Notes under the pieces: model-generated
Database searches by the model: none
What the model was told of the DNA's origin: nothing
What the model saw: only the letters and a program-made list of their open reading frames with translations
In this document: piece after piece, positions 50,936-60,953 of the stretch
How positions within the stretch are numbered: position 1 is the stretch's first letter
How the letters are laid out: each line of letters starts with the position of its first letter
Position numbers and translations under genes: made by a program
Assembly (NCBI GenBank): GCA_044507775.1
Contig: JBIQIY010000009.1
Location: 132,555 to 196,554 of the forward strand
Origin: Chryseosolibacter sp044507775
GTDB taxonomy: Bacteria; Bacteroidota; Bacteroidia; Cytophagales; Cyclobacteriaceae
Direction of reading: 5' to 3'
Length of the DNA: 64,000 nt

Positions 50936-51739
50936 ATGGCTACATTCCTGATCATTTTCTGTCTTGTAGCCTGGGCGTTTTATCGCTACAAGCAGAAAGT
51001 GCAGATGGGATACCGGTATGCCGGTCGCAAAGTTGCACCGGTGAGAACCTGGGTGCTGCCTGTTCCGCAACTCTATAAAGATATCCTCGAAAAATACTCC
51101 CGGTATTATAAAACGCTGTCTGCGACGGACAAAAATAAATTCGAACGCAAGGTTTGCAATTTCCTCTACAGCAAGCGATTCATTCCCCGCAATATGGAGG
51201 ACGTGAGCATCGAAGCGCGGGTCCTTATTGCTGCCTCCGCGGTTCAGCTAACGTTCGGTCTACCCAATATATATCTGCAGCATTTTGACAAGATCCTCGT
51301 CTATCCCAACGAGTACTATTCATCCATCACCCGGCAATATCATAAAGGCGAGGTCAACCCACGGTTTGGAATCATTGTTTTATCCTGGAACAATCTCGCG
51401 GCAAACTATGCCGGCTCCAACCAATCTTTAAACCTGGCTTTGCACGAAATGGCGCACGCCCTGAGGCTTGAAAACATTATTCGCCGGGGAAAGCACAAGT
51501 TCTTCGACGAGAACCTGGTTAGAAAGCTGGATGATTACGCCGTGAAAGTCTGCACTGATCTGGAGAGCTACTCGAACATCTTCCGGCCCTACGCCTGTAC
51601 AAATTCCCACGAATTCTTCAGTGTGGCGATCGAAAACTTCTTCGAGCGAAGTGAGGTATTCAAGAAGCAGATCCCGGAGTTGTACTCGATCCTGACGCGC
51701 CTGTTGGGTCAGGATCCCTTAAAACTCGCGACCGCATAA
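50936..51739 (+). CDS. MtfA-like zinc peptidase (M90 family)
   Basis: A 267-residue protein with one N-terminal membrane helix (2-17) and a zinc-peptidase core with His170-Glu171-x-x-His174 (LALHEMAHALRLEN). E. coli MtfA binds the repressor Mlc and has aminopeptidase activity; the match is at fold level and the target here is unknown. E. coli MtfA lacks the membrane anchor. Three bases after glyS, so likely the same transcript. Confidence 0.85.
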   Translation: MATFLIIFCLVAWAFYRYKQKVQMGYRYAGRKVAPVRTWVLPVPQLYKDILEKYSRYYKTLSATDKNKFERKVCNFLYSKRFIPRNMEDVSIEARVLIAASAVQLTFGLPNIYLQHFDKILVYPNEYYSSITRQYHKGEVNPRFGIIVLSWNNLAANYAGSNQSLNLALHEMAHALRLENIIRRGKHKFFDENLVRKLDDYAVKVCTDLESYSNIFRPYACTNSHEFFSVAIENFFERSEVFKKQIPELYSILTRLLGQDPLKLATA

Positions 51740-51780
51740 ATTCCCCCGATGGATTTCATTATCATTGCAAAAAATTTTGC

Positions 51781-53106
51781 ATGATCTGGAACACGTTGCT
51801 TTCTGCCAGGCGCAAAGGACAGCGCAGCAAACCGACTGCCGAATCCTCACGTAGCGCGTTCGAGCAGGATTACGATCGCATTATCTTCTCGCACCCGTTC
51901 CGGCGCCTGCAGGACAAAACACAGGTACATCCACTTCCGGAACACGACTTTGTTCATACGCGGCTTACGCATAGCCTGGAGGTTTCGAGCGTCGGAAGGT
52001 CGCTGGGAAAGCGCAGCGGCGAGATCATCCTGGAACGCCACCCGGAGATACAGCGCGATTACTCACTCTTCGACTTCGGGGCGATCGTGGCGGCGGCGGC
52101 CCTGGCTCATGACCTTGGCAATCCACCCTTCGGACACGCCGGGGAGGATTCTATTTCGGATTTTTTTCTGCATGACCCGGAAGGGATTCGCTTCCGGAAT
52201 CACGTCTCCGAGGCACAGTGGGAAGATCTGGTCCGGTTCGAAGGCAATGCGCAAGGATTCCGCATTCTCGACAAGGAACAATATGGACTGAAACTGACCT
52301 ACGCCTGCCTGGGCGCGTTTACAAAATACCCTTGCGCGGCCTTTTTTCCCGAACGGAATAAGAAGAAAAAGAGTCAGAAAAAATTTGGATTCTTTCAAAC
52401 GGAAAAAGCCTCATTCTCCGAGGTCGCCGAAGATCTTGGCCTGGTCAGGGACACCGACGAAAGTTGGTGCCGTCATCCGCTTGCCTTCCTGGTGGAGGCC
52501 GCAGACGACATCTGCTACAGCATCATCGATCTCGAAGACGGCTGTCGCCTGGGACTCGTGTCGTTTGAAGACACCGTCGAACTTCTGTCCGGTATCCTGC
52601 GCGACAAACTCGACCGGAAAAAACTCCGGAACCAAAGCGATCTGAACGAAAAGCTCGGCATCCTGAGAGCATTGGCGATCGGCGAACTGATAGATGCAAC
52701 GACTGAAGTATTCCTTGCTCACGAGGACGAAATTCTGCAAGGGACTTTTGACGAGGCACTGACAGACCTCTCCATCTTTTCATCCTCGCTAAAAGAGATA
52801 AGTAAGGTTTCGATAGGGAAGATCTACCACGCCAGGCATGTCGTGGAGATCGAAGCGGCAGGTCACCAGATCCTGCCCGGTTTGTTGAAGGAATTTACGA
52901 AAACCGGCACGCACCTGATACTAAACGAACATTCGCGGAAATACAATAACCTTCGCCTGCTATTACCAGAAGAAATCGGCACTTCCATTGTCAGCCGCCC
53001 CGGCGACTATTATCACATGCTCAGAAACATCATTGATTTTATCTCAGGGCTGACCGATCGGCACGCACTTTCGCTGTATCGGAAGATCAAGGGAATCAGT
53101 TTATGA
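51781..53106 (+). CDS. dgt: deoxyguanosine triphosphate triphosphohydrolase
   Basis: A 441-residue HD-domain dNTPase removing triphosphate from dGTP. Metal ligands His64 (HTRLTHSLEVSSVGR), His110-Asp111 (AAALAHDLGNPPFGHAGE) and a later Asp in VEAADDICYSIIDLED. N-terminal RSAFEQDYDRIIFSHPFRRLQDKTQVHPL is typical of Dgt. Full length, 41 bases after the MtfA-like gene. Confidence 0.95.
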   Translation: MIWNTLLSARRKGQRSKPTAESSRSAFEQDYDRIIFSHPFRRLQDKTQVHPLPEHDFVHTRLTHSLEVSSVGRSLGKRSGEIILERHPEIQRDYSLFDFGAIVAAAALAHDLGNPPFGHAGEDSISDFFLHDPEGIRFRNHVSEAQWEDLVRFEGNAQGFRILDKEQYGLKLTYACLGAFTKYPCAAFFPERNKKKKSQKKFGFFQTEKASFSEVAEDLGLVRDTDESWCRHPLAFLVEAADDICYSIIDLEDGCRLGLVSFEDTVELLSGILRDKLDRKKLRNQSDLNEKLGILRALAIGELIDATTEVFLAHEDEILQGTFDEALTDLSIFSSSLKEISKVSIGKIYHARHVVEIEAAGHQILPGLLKEFTKTGTHLILNEHSRKYNNLRLLLPEEIGTSIVSRPGDYYHMLRNIIDFISGLTDRHALSLYRKIKGISL

Positions 53107-53169
53107 TTAACTTCGCGGTCGGAAAAACATGAACCCATCATCGGTTATCCGGCCCCACTTGGCTGATCT

Positions 53170-54786
53170 ATGAATTTGCCCATTGTCAAAAATATTGTCT
53201 TCCTGATCGTTGGTCTCATCAGTATACTGCTGGTTACGAACGTGGCGCTGACATATTATAACAATGACATCATCAAGGAAAATCACGAGATCCAGGGAAA
53301 GGTTGAGAAGGTCAAGCTGTACTACGACCAAATCGGAAAATCGATCATACACTCACTCGACATCGGTCTTCGGGGCTACTACATTGTCCGAACGCCGGAT
53401 TTTGTTAAACCCATGGACAACGCAATCAGCGTCAAGGATAGTCTGTTGCTGAATGTTGAGGTGCCTCTCCGGGAACTCAACTATATCGATACCGTATATC
53501 GAATTTTCAAAGATTCGCTTGACTCGTACACAGAGTACTCATTCATGTTAAAGGAGTTGCTAATCGAAAACCGCGATGAGGAGTTCAGGGCAATCTTCCG
53601 ATCCGACAAAGGCGCCCATCTTTGGTGGCAGTACCTAGAACTGGAAAAGGATATAATGAGTCACCTGAACCGGATCGATGCGGTTGCTCAAAAGAAATAC
53701 GAGTCAGCTCTGCAGCGGAATCAGATCGTTCAGCTCGCTCTCCTGATTATATGTGTTCCCACATTGTTATTCACCGCATTTTATACTCGAAAGGCTTTCA
53801 AACTTTCAGAAATGGTGCGGAATGCGGAGGAAGATCGGAACAGGATGCTCAGCGAACAAAATTACCTGCTTGAACAGAAAGTCGCCGAGCGCACGCAGGA
53901 AATACTCTCGCAGAATCACGAAATCACCTCTCAGAACGAAGAGTTGAGAATGCATCAGGAAACGCTTTCGTTGCAAAACAAGCAACTGCATGAGGCGCAG
54001 GAGACGATCAAGGTTCAGAGCGAAAAGATTCAGTCGCTGAATGATCATCTGAAAAACGAGGTGGACAACCGGACGCAGGAACTTCAGAAAACGAATCAGG
54101 AACTCATCGAACACAACAACCAGCTGGAACAATTTGCGTTTATCGCGGCACATAACCTTCGCGCGCCGTTGACGAGAGTACTGGGCCTGGCAAATCTTAT
54201 TCAGATGGGCGTAACGGAAGATGACCGGAAGGCTGCGCTTGAAAAAATGATTTCTTCAACGCACGACCTCGACCAGGTTGTGAAAGACCTGAACGCAATT
54301 CTGAACATCAAGCGCCACACGGGCAACCTTTCGGAAGTAGACCTGAACGAATCACTTACACGCACAAAGAGGATTCTCGAAAAGGAGATCGAAGACACCG
54401 GCACGAGGATTATCAACAACTTCAGCGAAGCCGACAAGGTGTATGCGATCGGTCCTTACGTGGAGAGCATTCTGTACAACCTGATCAGCAACTCGATAAA
54501 ATACCGCGACCCTGATCGCGTGCCGTACATCGCGATCAAGACAACGCACGAAAGCGAATTCGTTTGCCTTGCGATCATGGATAACGGCCTGGGTATTGAC
54601 CTGAAAAAATACAAACAGAGCATTTTCAGCCTTTATAAGCGGTTCCATCTTCATGTCGAAGGCAAAGGGCTCGGTCTATACCTGGTGAAGACGCAGATCG
54701 AGGCACTGGGCGGACGCGTCGAAGTTCGCAGCGAGCCGAATGAAGGTACAACGTTCAACGTGTACTTCCGGCGTTATCTGATCTGA
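53170..54786 (+). CDS. sensor histidine kinase with CHASE3-like domain, no adjacent regulator
   Basis: A 538-residue kinase. Helices at about 8-28 and 186-206 bracket a helical periplasmic domain resembling CHASE3 (LDIGLRGYYIVRTPDFVKPMDNA). Residues 212-322 form a long Gln/Glu-rich coiled coil, then HisKA with His328 (FAFIAAHNLRAPLTRVLGL), N box (ESILYNLISNSIKYRD), DNGLGID and GKGLGLYLVKTQIEALGG. There is no PAS or HAMP domain; the coiled coil links membrane to kinase. No response regulator is next to it, so the partner is elsewhere. Confidence 0.92.
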   Translation: MNLPIVKNIVFLIVGLISILLVTNVALTYYNNDIIKENHEIQGKVEKVKLYYDQIGKSIIHSLDIGLRGYYIVRTPDFVKPMDNAISVKDSLLLNVEVPLRELNYIDTVYRIFKDSLDSYTEYSFMLKELLIENRDEEFRAIFRSDKGAHLWWQYLELEKDIMSHLNRIDAVAQKKYESALQRNQIVQLALLIICVPTLLFTAFYTRKAFKLSEMVRNAEEDRNRMLSEQNYLLEQKVAERTQEILSQNHEITSQNEELRMHQETLSLQNKQLHEAQETIKVQSEKIQSLNDHLKNEVDNRTQELQKTNQELIEHNNQLEQFAFIAAHNLRAPLTRVLGLANLIQMGVTEDDRKAALEKMISSTHDLDQVVKDLNAILNIKRHTGNLSEVDLNESLTRTKRILEKEIEDTGTRIINNFSEADKVYAIGPYVESILYNLISNSIKYRDPDRVPYIAIKTTHESEFVCLAIMDNGLGIDLKKYKQSIFSLYKRFHLHVEGKGLGLYLVKTQIEALGGRVEVRSEPNEGTTFNVYFRRYLI

Positions 54787-54852
54787 ACTAAAGTAAACCT
54801 AAGACCTCATCAGTTTCGCAAGTGTTTTTCCTCCATTTGCCCGTAAATTCAT

Positions 54853-54860
54853 TACTTTTG
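54853..54860 (+). promoter_or_regulatory. putative -7 box TACTTTTG for the RND gene
   Basis: Exact TAnnTTTG 24 bases before the RND transporter start; a TTTG lies 13 bases further up, a rather short spacing. Confidence 0.45.
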
Positions 54861-54884
54861 CCGTCCTGAATAAAATTTGTTTGT

Positions 54885-57317
54885 ATGTGGGATAATGTCG
54901 CCCGGCTGATCATCAAATACCGTCTGCTGCTGATTCTGCTCATAACCATCGTTACCGGTATCATGGGATACTATGCGACAAGGGTGCAGATGAGCTATGA
55001 TTTTGCACGGACCGTTCCGCTCGACGACCCCGACTACATCATGCTTGAGAAATTCCGGGAACAATTCGGCGAGGACGGCAACGCGATCGCCATCGGCTTC
55101 CGCGACAGCGCTATTTACGAGCAGAGAAATTTCGAAGCCTACCGCGAACTTGCGCGGGCTGTAAAGCAGATCAGCGGTGTGAGCGCCGTCTTGTCCTTAC
55201 CCACGTTGCAGATTGGCCTCAAGGATACAAAGAATTCCCGTTTCTATCTCGCCAATATATTTCCCGAAACAATCAGGAGTCCCGAACAGTACGACAGCCT
55301 TATGGGTGTAGTCCGCGACCAGAGACTTTACATGGATCAGTTGGTCAACAGCAACAACGGCGCGACGATGATGGTTGTTGTCATGAACAAGGATGTGATG
55401 AATTCCGCCTTGCGGGAACCCCTGACAGCCTCGCTCGTCAGCGCGACGGAACGGTTCGAAAGTCAAACCGGCATCACCGCCCACTACGCTGGCTTGCCGT
55501 TCATCCGAACGGTCGTGACAAACCAGGTTAAACGGGAAATGAAAATATTTCTCATCGCCTCGGTTGTGATCACCGGGCTCATCATGTTTATCTTCTTTCG
55601 CTCGTCAAGGGCTGTGATCTTCTCGATGATCATCATCGGCATTGTGGTCATCTGGACAGTCGGCACCCTCGCGTTACTGGGCTATAAGATCACAATGCTT
55701 ACGGGACTGATACCACCGGTGATTGTCACAATCGGGATAACGAATGCCATTTATCTGTTGAACAAATATCACCTTGAGTATGCGAAAACGCTGAACAAAC
55801 TCGAGGCGATTTCAACGGTGGTGAATAAGATGGGTCTCGCGACTTTTCTGACGAACCTTACGGTTGCCATCGGATTCCTCACCCTGCTTTCAACCGATAT
55901 CCTGGTGCTCCGGGAATTCGGAATTGTCGCCGGCCTGAATATCATGGCGTTGTTCTTCGTCAGTCTCGTCATGATACCCAGCATCTTTTCATGGCTTCCG
56001 ACTCCAACGGAACGACACCTGAGGCACCTGAATTTCCGACGCATGGGTAAATTTCTGAAGACAGTCGACGCGATTGTGACCCATAGGCGCGCCGTGATAT
56101 ACACCGTCGCCATCGCCCTTGCCATTATCTCCGCGTACGGCATATGGCAGCTGCGGTCGGTGTCTTTTATGGTCGACGATGTACCGGAAGACAGCCCTGT
56201 GAAAAAGGATCTCGAGTTCTTTGAAGCGAATTTCAGCGGGATGATGCCACTGGAGGTGGTAGTGGAATTTGACACAAAAAAGCGCAGGCCGTTGCTGGAC
56301 GTCAAAAACCTTCAAATGGTAGAGGAGTTCGAGAATTTTCTGGATTCCATCCCCGAGGTTTCAAAACCGGTTTCCTTTATCAGCCTGGTAAAAGGCACCA
56401 AGCAGGCTTTCTACAACAACAATCCCGACCGCTATTCACTTCCCACCAGGAACGAGGCGCTGTTCATCATCCGATACATGAAGGATCAGAGCGATAATTC
56501 CGGCGTGTTCAAATCATTCGTCGACTCAACATTCAGCAAGATGCGCATCTCCGCGTACATGGCAGACATCGGATCCGAGCGCATGGATTCACTGGTACAT
56601 CTTGTGATCGAACCCAGGATGAGTTCCATTTTTGTCGCCGAAGGGAAGGATACAGTCCGCACCTCTATCACGGGAACCACGAAGTTGTTTATAAAGGGAA
56701 ACAAATTCCTGATCGCAAACCTCAAAGAAAGTTTGTTACTGGCTTTCCTTTTGATCACCCTTTCAATGGTCGCCCTTTTTGCCAACGTCCGGATGATCGT
56801 CATCTCACTGATTCCCAACTTGCTGGCGCTGATGATCACGGCCGGTATTATGGGTTATTTCGGGATCCCTTTGAAAGCGAGCACCGCCCTTATCTTCAGT
56901 ATAACCTTCGGAATATCGGTCGACAATTCGATCCGCTTCCTGGCAAAATACAGGCAGGAAATCCTTTCCAACAACTTCAAAATTCAGCTGGCCGTTACGG
57001 AAAGTATACTTGAAACGGGAAAAAGCATCATTTATACGTCTACCGTCCTGTTCGCAGGCTTTATCATATTCGCCTTCTCAGACTTCGGCGGAACCATCGC
57101 CCTGGGAATCCTGACCTCGACCACATTGGTGATCTCCATGTTCACCAACCTCATCGTCCTTCCGGCGTTGATCCTCACCTTTGACAAGCCGCGCAAGAAG
57201 AAGGACGAGCACTTGCTGATCGACGAATTCGACTCGACTTTTTACGGCGAAACCGAGGACGAGGAAATTGACCTCAGCAAGATCCGAATCCATAACCGGC
57301 ATTCGGCGGCGGAGTAG
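54885..57317 (+). CDS. RND superfamily (MMPL-like) membrane transporter
   Basis: An 810-residue, 12-helix protein in two homologous halves: helix at 12-31, a periplasmic domain, five helices (about 220-375), then a repeat (helix near 405-425, domain, helices about 620-780). Landmarks include PLDDPDYIMLEKFREQFGEDGNAIAIGF and TFGISVDNSIRFLAKYRQEI, with the GIS-x-D motif in helix 10. It resembles the single-gene MMPL/hopanoid-type exporters, not tripartite AcrB pumps, and has no fusion-protein partner nearby. Lipid or hydrophobic export is the usual family role; the substrate is unknown. Confidence 0.88.
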   Translation: MWDNVARLIIKYRLLLILLITIVTGIMGYYATRVQMSYDFARTVPLDDPDYIMLEKFREQFGEDGNAIAIGFRDSAIYEQRNFEAYRELARAVKQISGVSAVLSLPTLQIGLKDTKNSRFYLANIFPETIRSPEQYDSLMGVVRDQRLYMDQLVNSNNGATMMVVVMNKDVMNSALREPLTASLVSATERFESQTGITAHYAGLPFIRTVVTNQVKREMKIFLIASVVITGLIMFIFFRSSRAVIFSMIIIGIVVIWTVGTLALLGYKITMLTGLIPPVIVTIGITNAIYLLNKYHLEYAKTLNKLEAISTVVNKMGLATFLTNLTVAIGFLTLLSTDILVLREFGIVAGLNIMALFFVSLVMIPSIFSWLPTPTERHLRHLNFRRMGKFLKTVDAIVTHRRAVIYTVAIALAIISAYGIWQLRSVSFMVDDVPEDSPVKKDLEFFEANFSGMMPLEVVVEFDTKKRRPLLDVKNLQMVEEFENFLDSIPEVSKPVSFISLVKGTKQAFYNNNPDRYSLPTRNEALFIIRYMKDQSDNSGVFKSFVDSTFSKMRISAYMADIGSERMDSLVHLVIEPRMSSIFVAEGKDTVRTSITGTTKLFIKGNKFLIANLKESLLLAFLLITLSMVALFANVRMIVISLIPNLLALMITAGIMGYFGIPLKASTALIFSITFGISVDNSIRFLAKYRQEILSNNFKIQLAVTESILETGKSIIYTSTVLFAGFIIFAFSDFGGTIALGILTSTTLVISMFTNLIVLPALILTFDKPRKKKDEHLLIDEFDSTFYGETEDEEIDLSKIRIHNRHSAAE

Positions 57318-57408
57318 CGGGCTGGAATCGCCGAAGGAACATGCGGTTGCGGAAGGTCATCCCGGCAACTTATTTGCTTTTTGTCCTTCCTACTTCATCT
57401 TTTGAAAC

Positions 57409-57416
57409 TATCTTTG
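57409..57416 (+). promoter_or_regulatory. putative -7 box TATCTTTG for ileS
   Basis: Exact TAnnTTTG 36 bases before the ileS ATG. A TTTG lies 25 bases upstream, longer than usual spacing. Confidence 0.5.
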
Positions 57417-57452
57417 CGCTCTTATGGACGCCGAAAAGGCATTTTTTGGTCG

Positions 57453-60400
57453 ATGAGCAGCAAATACAGGGAATTTAAGGATTTGAACTTTGCCCGGATC
57501 GCCGAGGAGGTACTGGAATTCTGGCTAAGTGAGCAAATTTTTGAAAAATCAGTTTCGAATCGCGAGGGCGCTCCGACCTTCACGTTCTATGAGGGACCTC
57601 CCTCCGCGAATGGCACCCCGGGCATTCACCACGTGATGGCCCGAACGGTTAAAGACATCGTCTGCCGGTATAAAACCCTTCAGGGATACCAGGTAAAACG
57701 CAAAGGCGGATGGGATACGCACGGTTTGCCGGTGGAGCTGCAGGTCGAGAAACTTCTGGGAATTACTAAAGACGACATCGGCAAAAAGATATCAGTTGCA
57801 GAGTACAACCAGAAGTGCCGGGAGACGGTGATGATGTACAAGGACCAGTGGGACGACCTGACGCGCAAGATGGGCTATTGGGTGGACCTCGCAAATCCGT
57901 ACATCACGTATCAGAAAGAATACATTGAAACACTTTGGTGGTTATTAAAGCAGCTTTATAACCGAAACCTGCTTTACAAGGGCTACTCGATCCAGCCGTA
58001 TTCACCAGCTGCCGGCACCGGTCTGAGCTCGCACGAACTGAACCTGCCCGGCTGCTACCGGGAAGTGAAGGACACTTCCATCGTGGCCCAATTCGAGGTG
58101 ACAAAGGATGAGAAGTCGGCGTTTCTATTTGCAAAGGCACCCGCTGTTTACATCCTGGCCTGGACGACTACCCCCTGGACGTTACCCGCGAACACCGCTC
58201 TGACAGTTGGAGAAAAAATAAAGTATGTACAGATCAACACGTTCAATCCGTACACGTACAAGCCGGTGAGCGTTGTCCTGGCCAAGGATCTGTACCCGCG
58301 ATACTTCAGCGACAAAAACAGCCAGCTGAAGCTTGAAGATTACAAACCGGGAGATAAAGCAATTCCCTTTGAGGTCGTTGCGGAATTTACGGGGAAAGAT
58401 CTCCTGGGTATCCGGTACCATCAACTGATGCCCTATGTGACGCCCGGGTATGATGCCGACCGCGCGTTCCAGGTTGTGGGCGGCGACTTCGTTACCACAG
58501 AAGACGGTACCGGAGTTGTCCATACGGCTCCCACCTTTGGTGCGGACGACTTCCGCGTTGCTAAACAAAACGGCATCCCTCCGATGACCCTGCAAGACGA
58601 TGGGGGGAATGAAGTGCCGATCGTTGACAAAAAAGGAAAATTCATTTCCGTTGTCGGTGAGAAGCTTGCTGAAGGCGTAGCGCGCTTCGGAATAAAAACA
58701 CACAAGGCGCTTTCCGCCGATGAGTTTTACGTCAAGAACTACACCGACGAAGATGAGTCGCATCCCGACTACAAAAACACGGACGTAATCATCTCCATAA
58801 TCCTGAAGGAGGAAAACAAAGCCTTCAAGGTAGAGAAATACATACACACCTATCCCCATTGCTGGCGCACAGATAAACCGGTGCTTTACTATCCTCTGGA
58901 TTCATGGTTCATCAGAACCACGGCCCTGAAAGATAAGATGGTAGAGTTGAACAAGACCATCAACTGGAAGCCGGAGTCAACGGGTACCGGAAGGTTCGGA
59001 AACTGGCTCGAAAATCTTGTCGACTGGAATCTTTCCCGGTCGCGCTATTGGGGAACCCCACTTCCGATTTGGCGTACGAAAGACGGAAAGGCCGAGCGAT
59101 GCATTGGCTCGCTCGAAGAGCTTAACAAGGAGATTGAAAAATCCATCGCCAGCGGACTGATGAAAAAATCGCCACTCGAGTCTGGCGACCTGCATCGCCC
59201 ATATGTGGACGATGTGATCCTGGTAAGCGACGACGGAGCACCTATGTACCGGGAAACCGACCTGATAGATGTGTGGTTTGATTCCGGTGCCATGCCCTAT
59301 GCGCAATGGCACTACCCGTTTGAGAATCGCGATGTGTTCGAAAAAAATTATCCCGCCGACTTCATTGCAGAAGGTGTGGATCAGACAAGGGGTTGGTTCT
59401 TTACGCTCCACGCCATCGCTTGCCTCATCGATGAGTCGAGTCCTGAGATCAGGGAGGTTAACCGGAAGAACAACAACCCGGGAGTGGCATTCCGCAATGT
59501 AATCTCAAACGGCCTTGTACTCGACAAATCGGGTAACAAGATGTCGAAGAGCAAAGGTAACGTAGTCAATCCTTTCGAGGCGCTGTCAAAATACGGACCC
59601 GACCTCGTGCGGTGGTACATGATCGAAAACGCCCCGCCCTGGGATAACCTGAAGTTCGACTTTGAAGGCATTGTTGAAGTTCAGCGTCGTTTCTTCGGAA
59701 CGCTCATGAACACCTACTCATTCTTCGCGCTCTATGCGAACATCGATGGCTTTGTCATGGATGAGATGAACAACACGGCACCGCGGCACAGGACAAATCT
59801 TGACAACTGGATCCTGTCCAGGTTGCAATCTTTGGTTCTTGAGGTTACGCGCGCGCTGGATGAGTACGAGCCTACACGGGCGGCAAGAGCGATCCAGGAA
59901 TTTGTCAATGATCATCTTTCAAACTGGTATGTACGCCTGAACCGGAAGCGCTTCTGGAAGCCCTCGGACGACGCTCAACAGGCATCGGCTCTAAGCGAAG
60001 ACAAGAAAGCTGCCTACGAAACGCTCTACCAATGCTTGATGGTCACAGCGCAGCTCATGGCGCCGATCGCTCCTTTCTTCAGCGAATGGTTATACCGCAA
60101 CCTTACGGATGGAATCCGCAAACAGGCAATCGCCAACAAGACACCCCTGAGACATCCGTCTATTCACCTGACAGATCTCACAGTTGCTGAACAAAACATG
60201 ATCGATCCTGAACTCGAAAGGTCCATGGATTATGCTCAGCGGATCTGCTCGCTCGTTCATTCTATCCGCAAGAACAACAAGATCAAAGTTCGCATTCCGC
60301 TGCAGAAGATACTGCTGCCGGTTATCGATCCGGCGTTTGAGCAATGGGTTCGCACGGTCGAGCCAATCATACTTTCCGAAGTGAATGTTAAGAGTATCGA

Positions 60401-60944
60401 ATACATAGATGATACTTCCGGAATTCTGGTTAAGAAGGTCAAGCCTAATTTTCCCAGGTTAGGGAAGCAATACGGCCCGCGGATGAAGGAGGTATCTGCA
60501 GTAATCAATTCCTTTACGCAGGAGGATATCGCTGCAATCGAGAAACAGGAAAAACTGTCGAAAGGCGGCTTCGACCTCAGCGTGGAAGACGTCATCATCA
60601 GTTCGGAAGACATTCCGGGATGGTCAGTGGCCACCGAAAACGGATTGACGGTAGCGCTCGATGTGCATATTACCGACGCCCTTAAACGCGAAGGTGTCGC
60701 CCGCGATTTTGTGAACCGTGTTCAAAATCTCAGAAAAGACCTGGGACTCGCGGTTCTTGACAAGATCACGATCGAAGTCGAGCGCAACGGAGAAACCCTG
60801 ACCTCTGCGCTGACTTCATTTAAAGACTATATCAGCACTGAAACACAAGCCCTGAGCCTTGAGTTAAAGGAGAAAGTGTCTGACGCCGAAGAAATCGACA
60901 TGGATGACTTCATGATGAGGATAAAAATAAGTGTGACCAAATAA
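57453..60944 (+). CDS. ileS: isoleucyl-tRNA synthetase, type 2, with GIHH signature
   Basis: An 1163-residue class I synthetase. The HIGH-type signature is replaced by G57-I-H-H60 in GPPSANGTPGIHHVMARTVKD; KMSKS is intact at 696-700 (LDKSGNKMSKSKGN). Editing-domain landmarks are WTTTPWTLPANTAL and GTGVVHTAPTFGADDF. The C-terminal part has no zinc-finger Cys cluster of type 1 enzymes. The altered GxHH signature and length mark it as a type 2 (IleRS2) enzyme. ATG 57453 is used; upstream residues begin with TTG. lspA follows by 9 bases, a linkage conserved in many bacteria. Confidence 0.95.
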   Translation: MSSKYREFKDLNFARIAEEVLEFWLSEQIFEKSVSNREGAPTFTFYEGPPSANGTPGIHHVMARTVKDIVCRYKTLQGYQVKRKGGWDTHGLPVELQVEKLLGITKDDIGKKISVAEYNQKCRETVMMYKDQWDDLTRKMGYWVDLANPYITYQKEYIETLWWLLKQLYNRNLLYKGYSIQPYSPAAGTGLSSHELNLPGCYREVKDTSIVAQFEVTKDEKSAFLFAKAPAVYILAWTTTPWTLPANTALTVGEKIKYVQINTFNPYTYKPVSVVLAKDLYPRYFSDKNSQLKLEDYKPGDKAIPFEVVAEFTGKDLLGIRYHQLMPYVTPGYDADRAFQVVGGDFVTTEDGTGVVHTAPTFGADDFRVAKQNGIPPMTLQDDGGNEVPIVDKKGKFISVVGEKLAEGVARFGIKTHKALSADEFYVKNYTDEDESHPDYKNTDVIISIILKEENKAFKVEKYIHTYPHCWRTDKPVLYYPLDSWFIRTTALKDKMVELNKTINWKPESTGTGRFGNWLENLVDWNLSRSRYWGTPLPIWRTKDGKAERCIGSLEELNKEIEKSIASGLMKKSPLESGDLHRPYVDDVILVSDDGAPMYRETDLIDVWFDSGAMPYAQWHYPFENRDVFEKNYPADFIAEGVDQTRGWFFTLHAIACLIDESSPEIREVNRKNNNPGVAFRNVISNGLVLDKSGNKMSKSKGNVVNPFEALSKYGPDLVRWYMIENAPPWDNLKFDFEGIVEVQRRFFGTLMNTYSFFALYANIDGFVMDEMNNTAPRHRTNLDNWILSRLQSLVLEVTRALDEYEPTRAARAIQEFVNDHLSNWYVRLNRKRFWKPSDDAQQASALSEDKKAAYETLYQCLMVTAQLMAPIAPFFSEWLYRNLTDGIRKQAIANKTPLRHPSIHLTDLTVAEQNMIDPELERSMDYAQRICSLVHSIRKNNKIKVRIPLQKILLPVIDPAFEQWVRTVEPIILSEVNVKSIEYIDDTSGILVKKVKPNFPRLGKQYGPRMKEVSAVINSFTQEDIAAIEKQEKLSKGGFDLSVEDVIISSEDIPGWSVATENGLTVALDVHITDALKREGVARDFVNRVQNLRKDLGLAVLDKITIEVERNGETLTSALTSFKDYISTETQALSLELKEKVSDAEEIDMDDFMMRIKISVTK

Positions 60945-60953
60945 ACGACAGTG

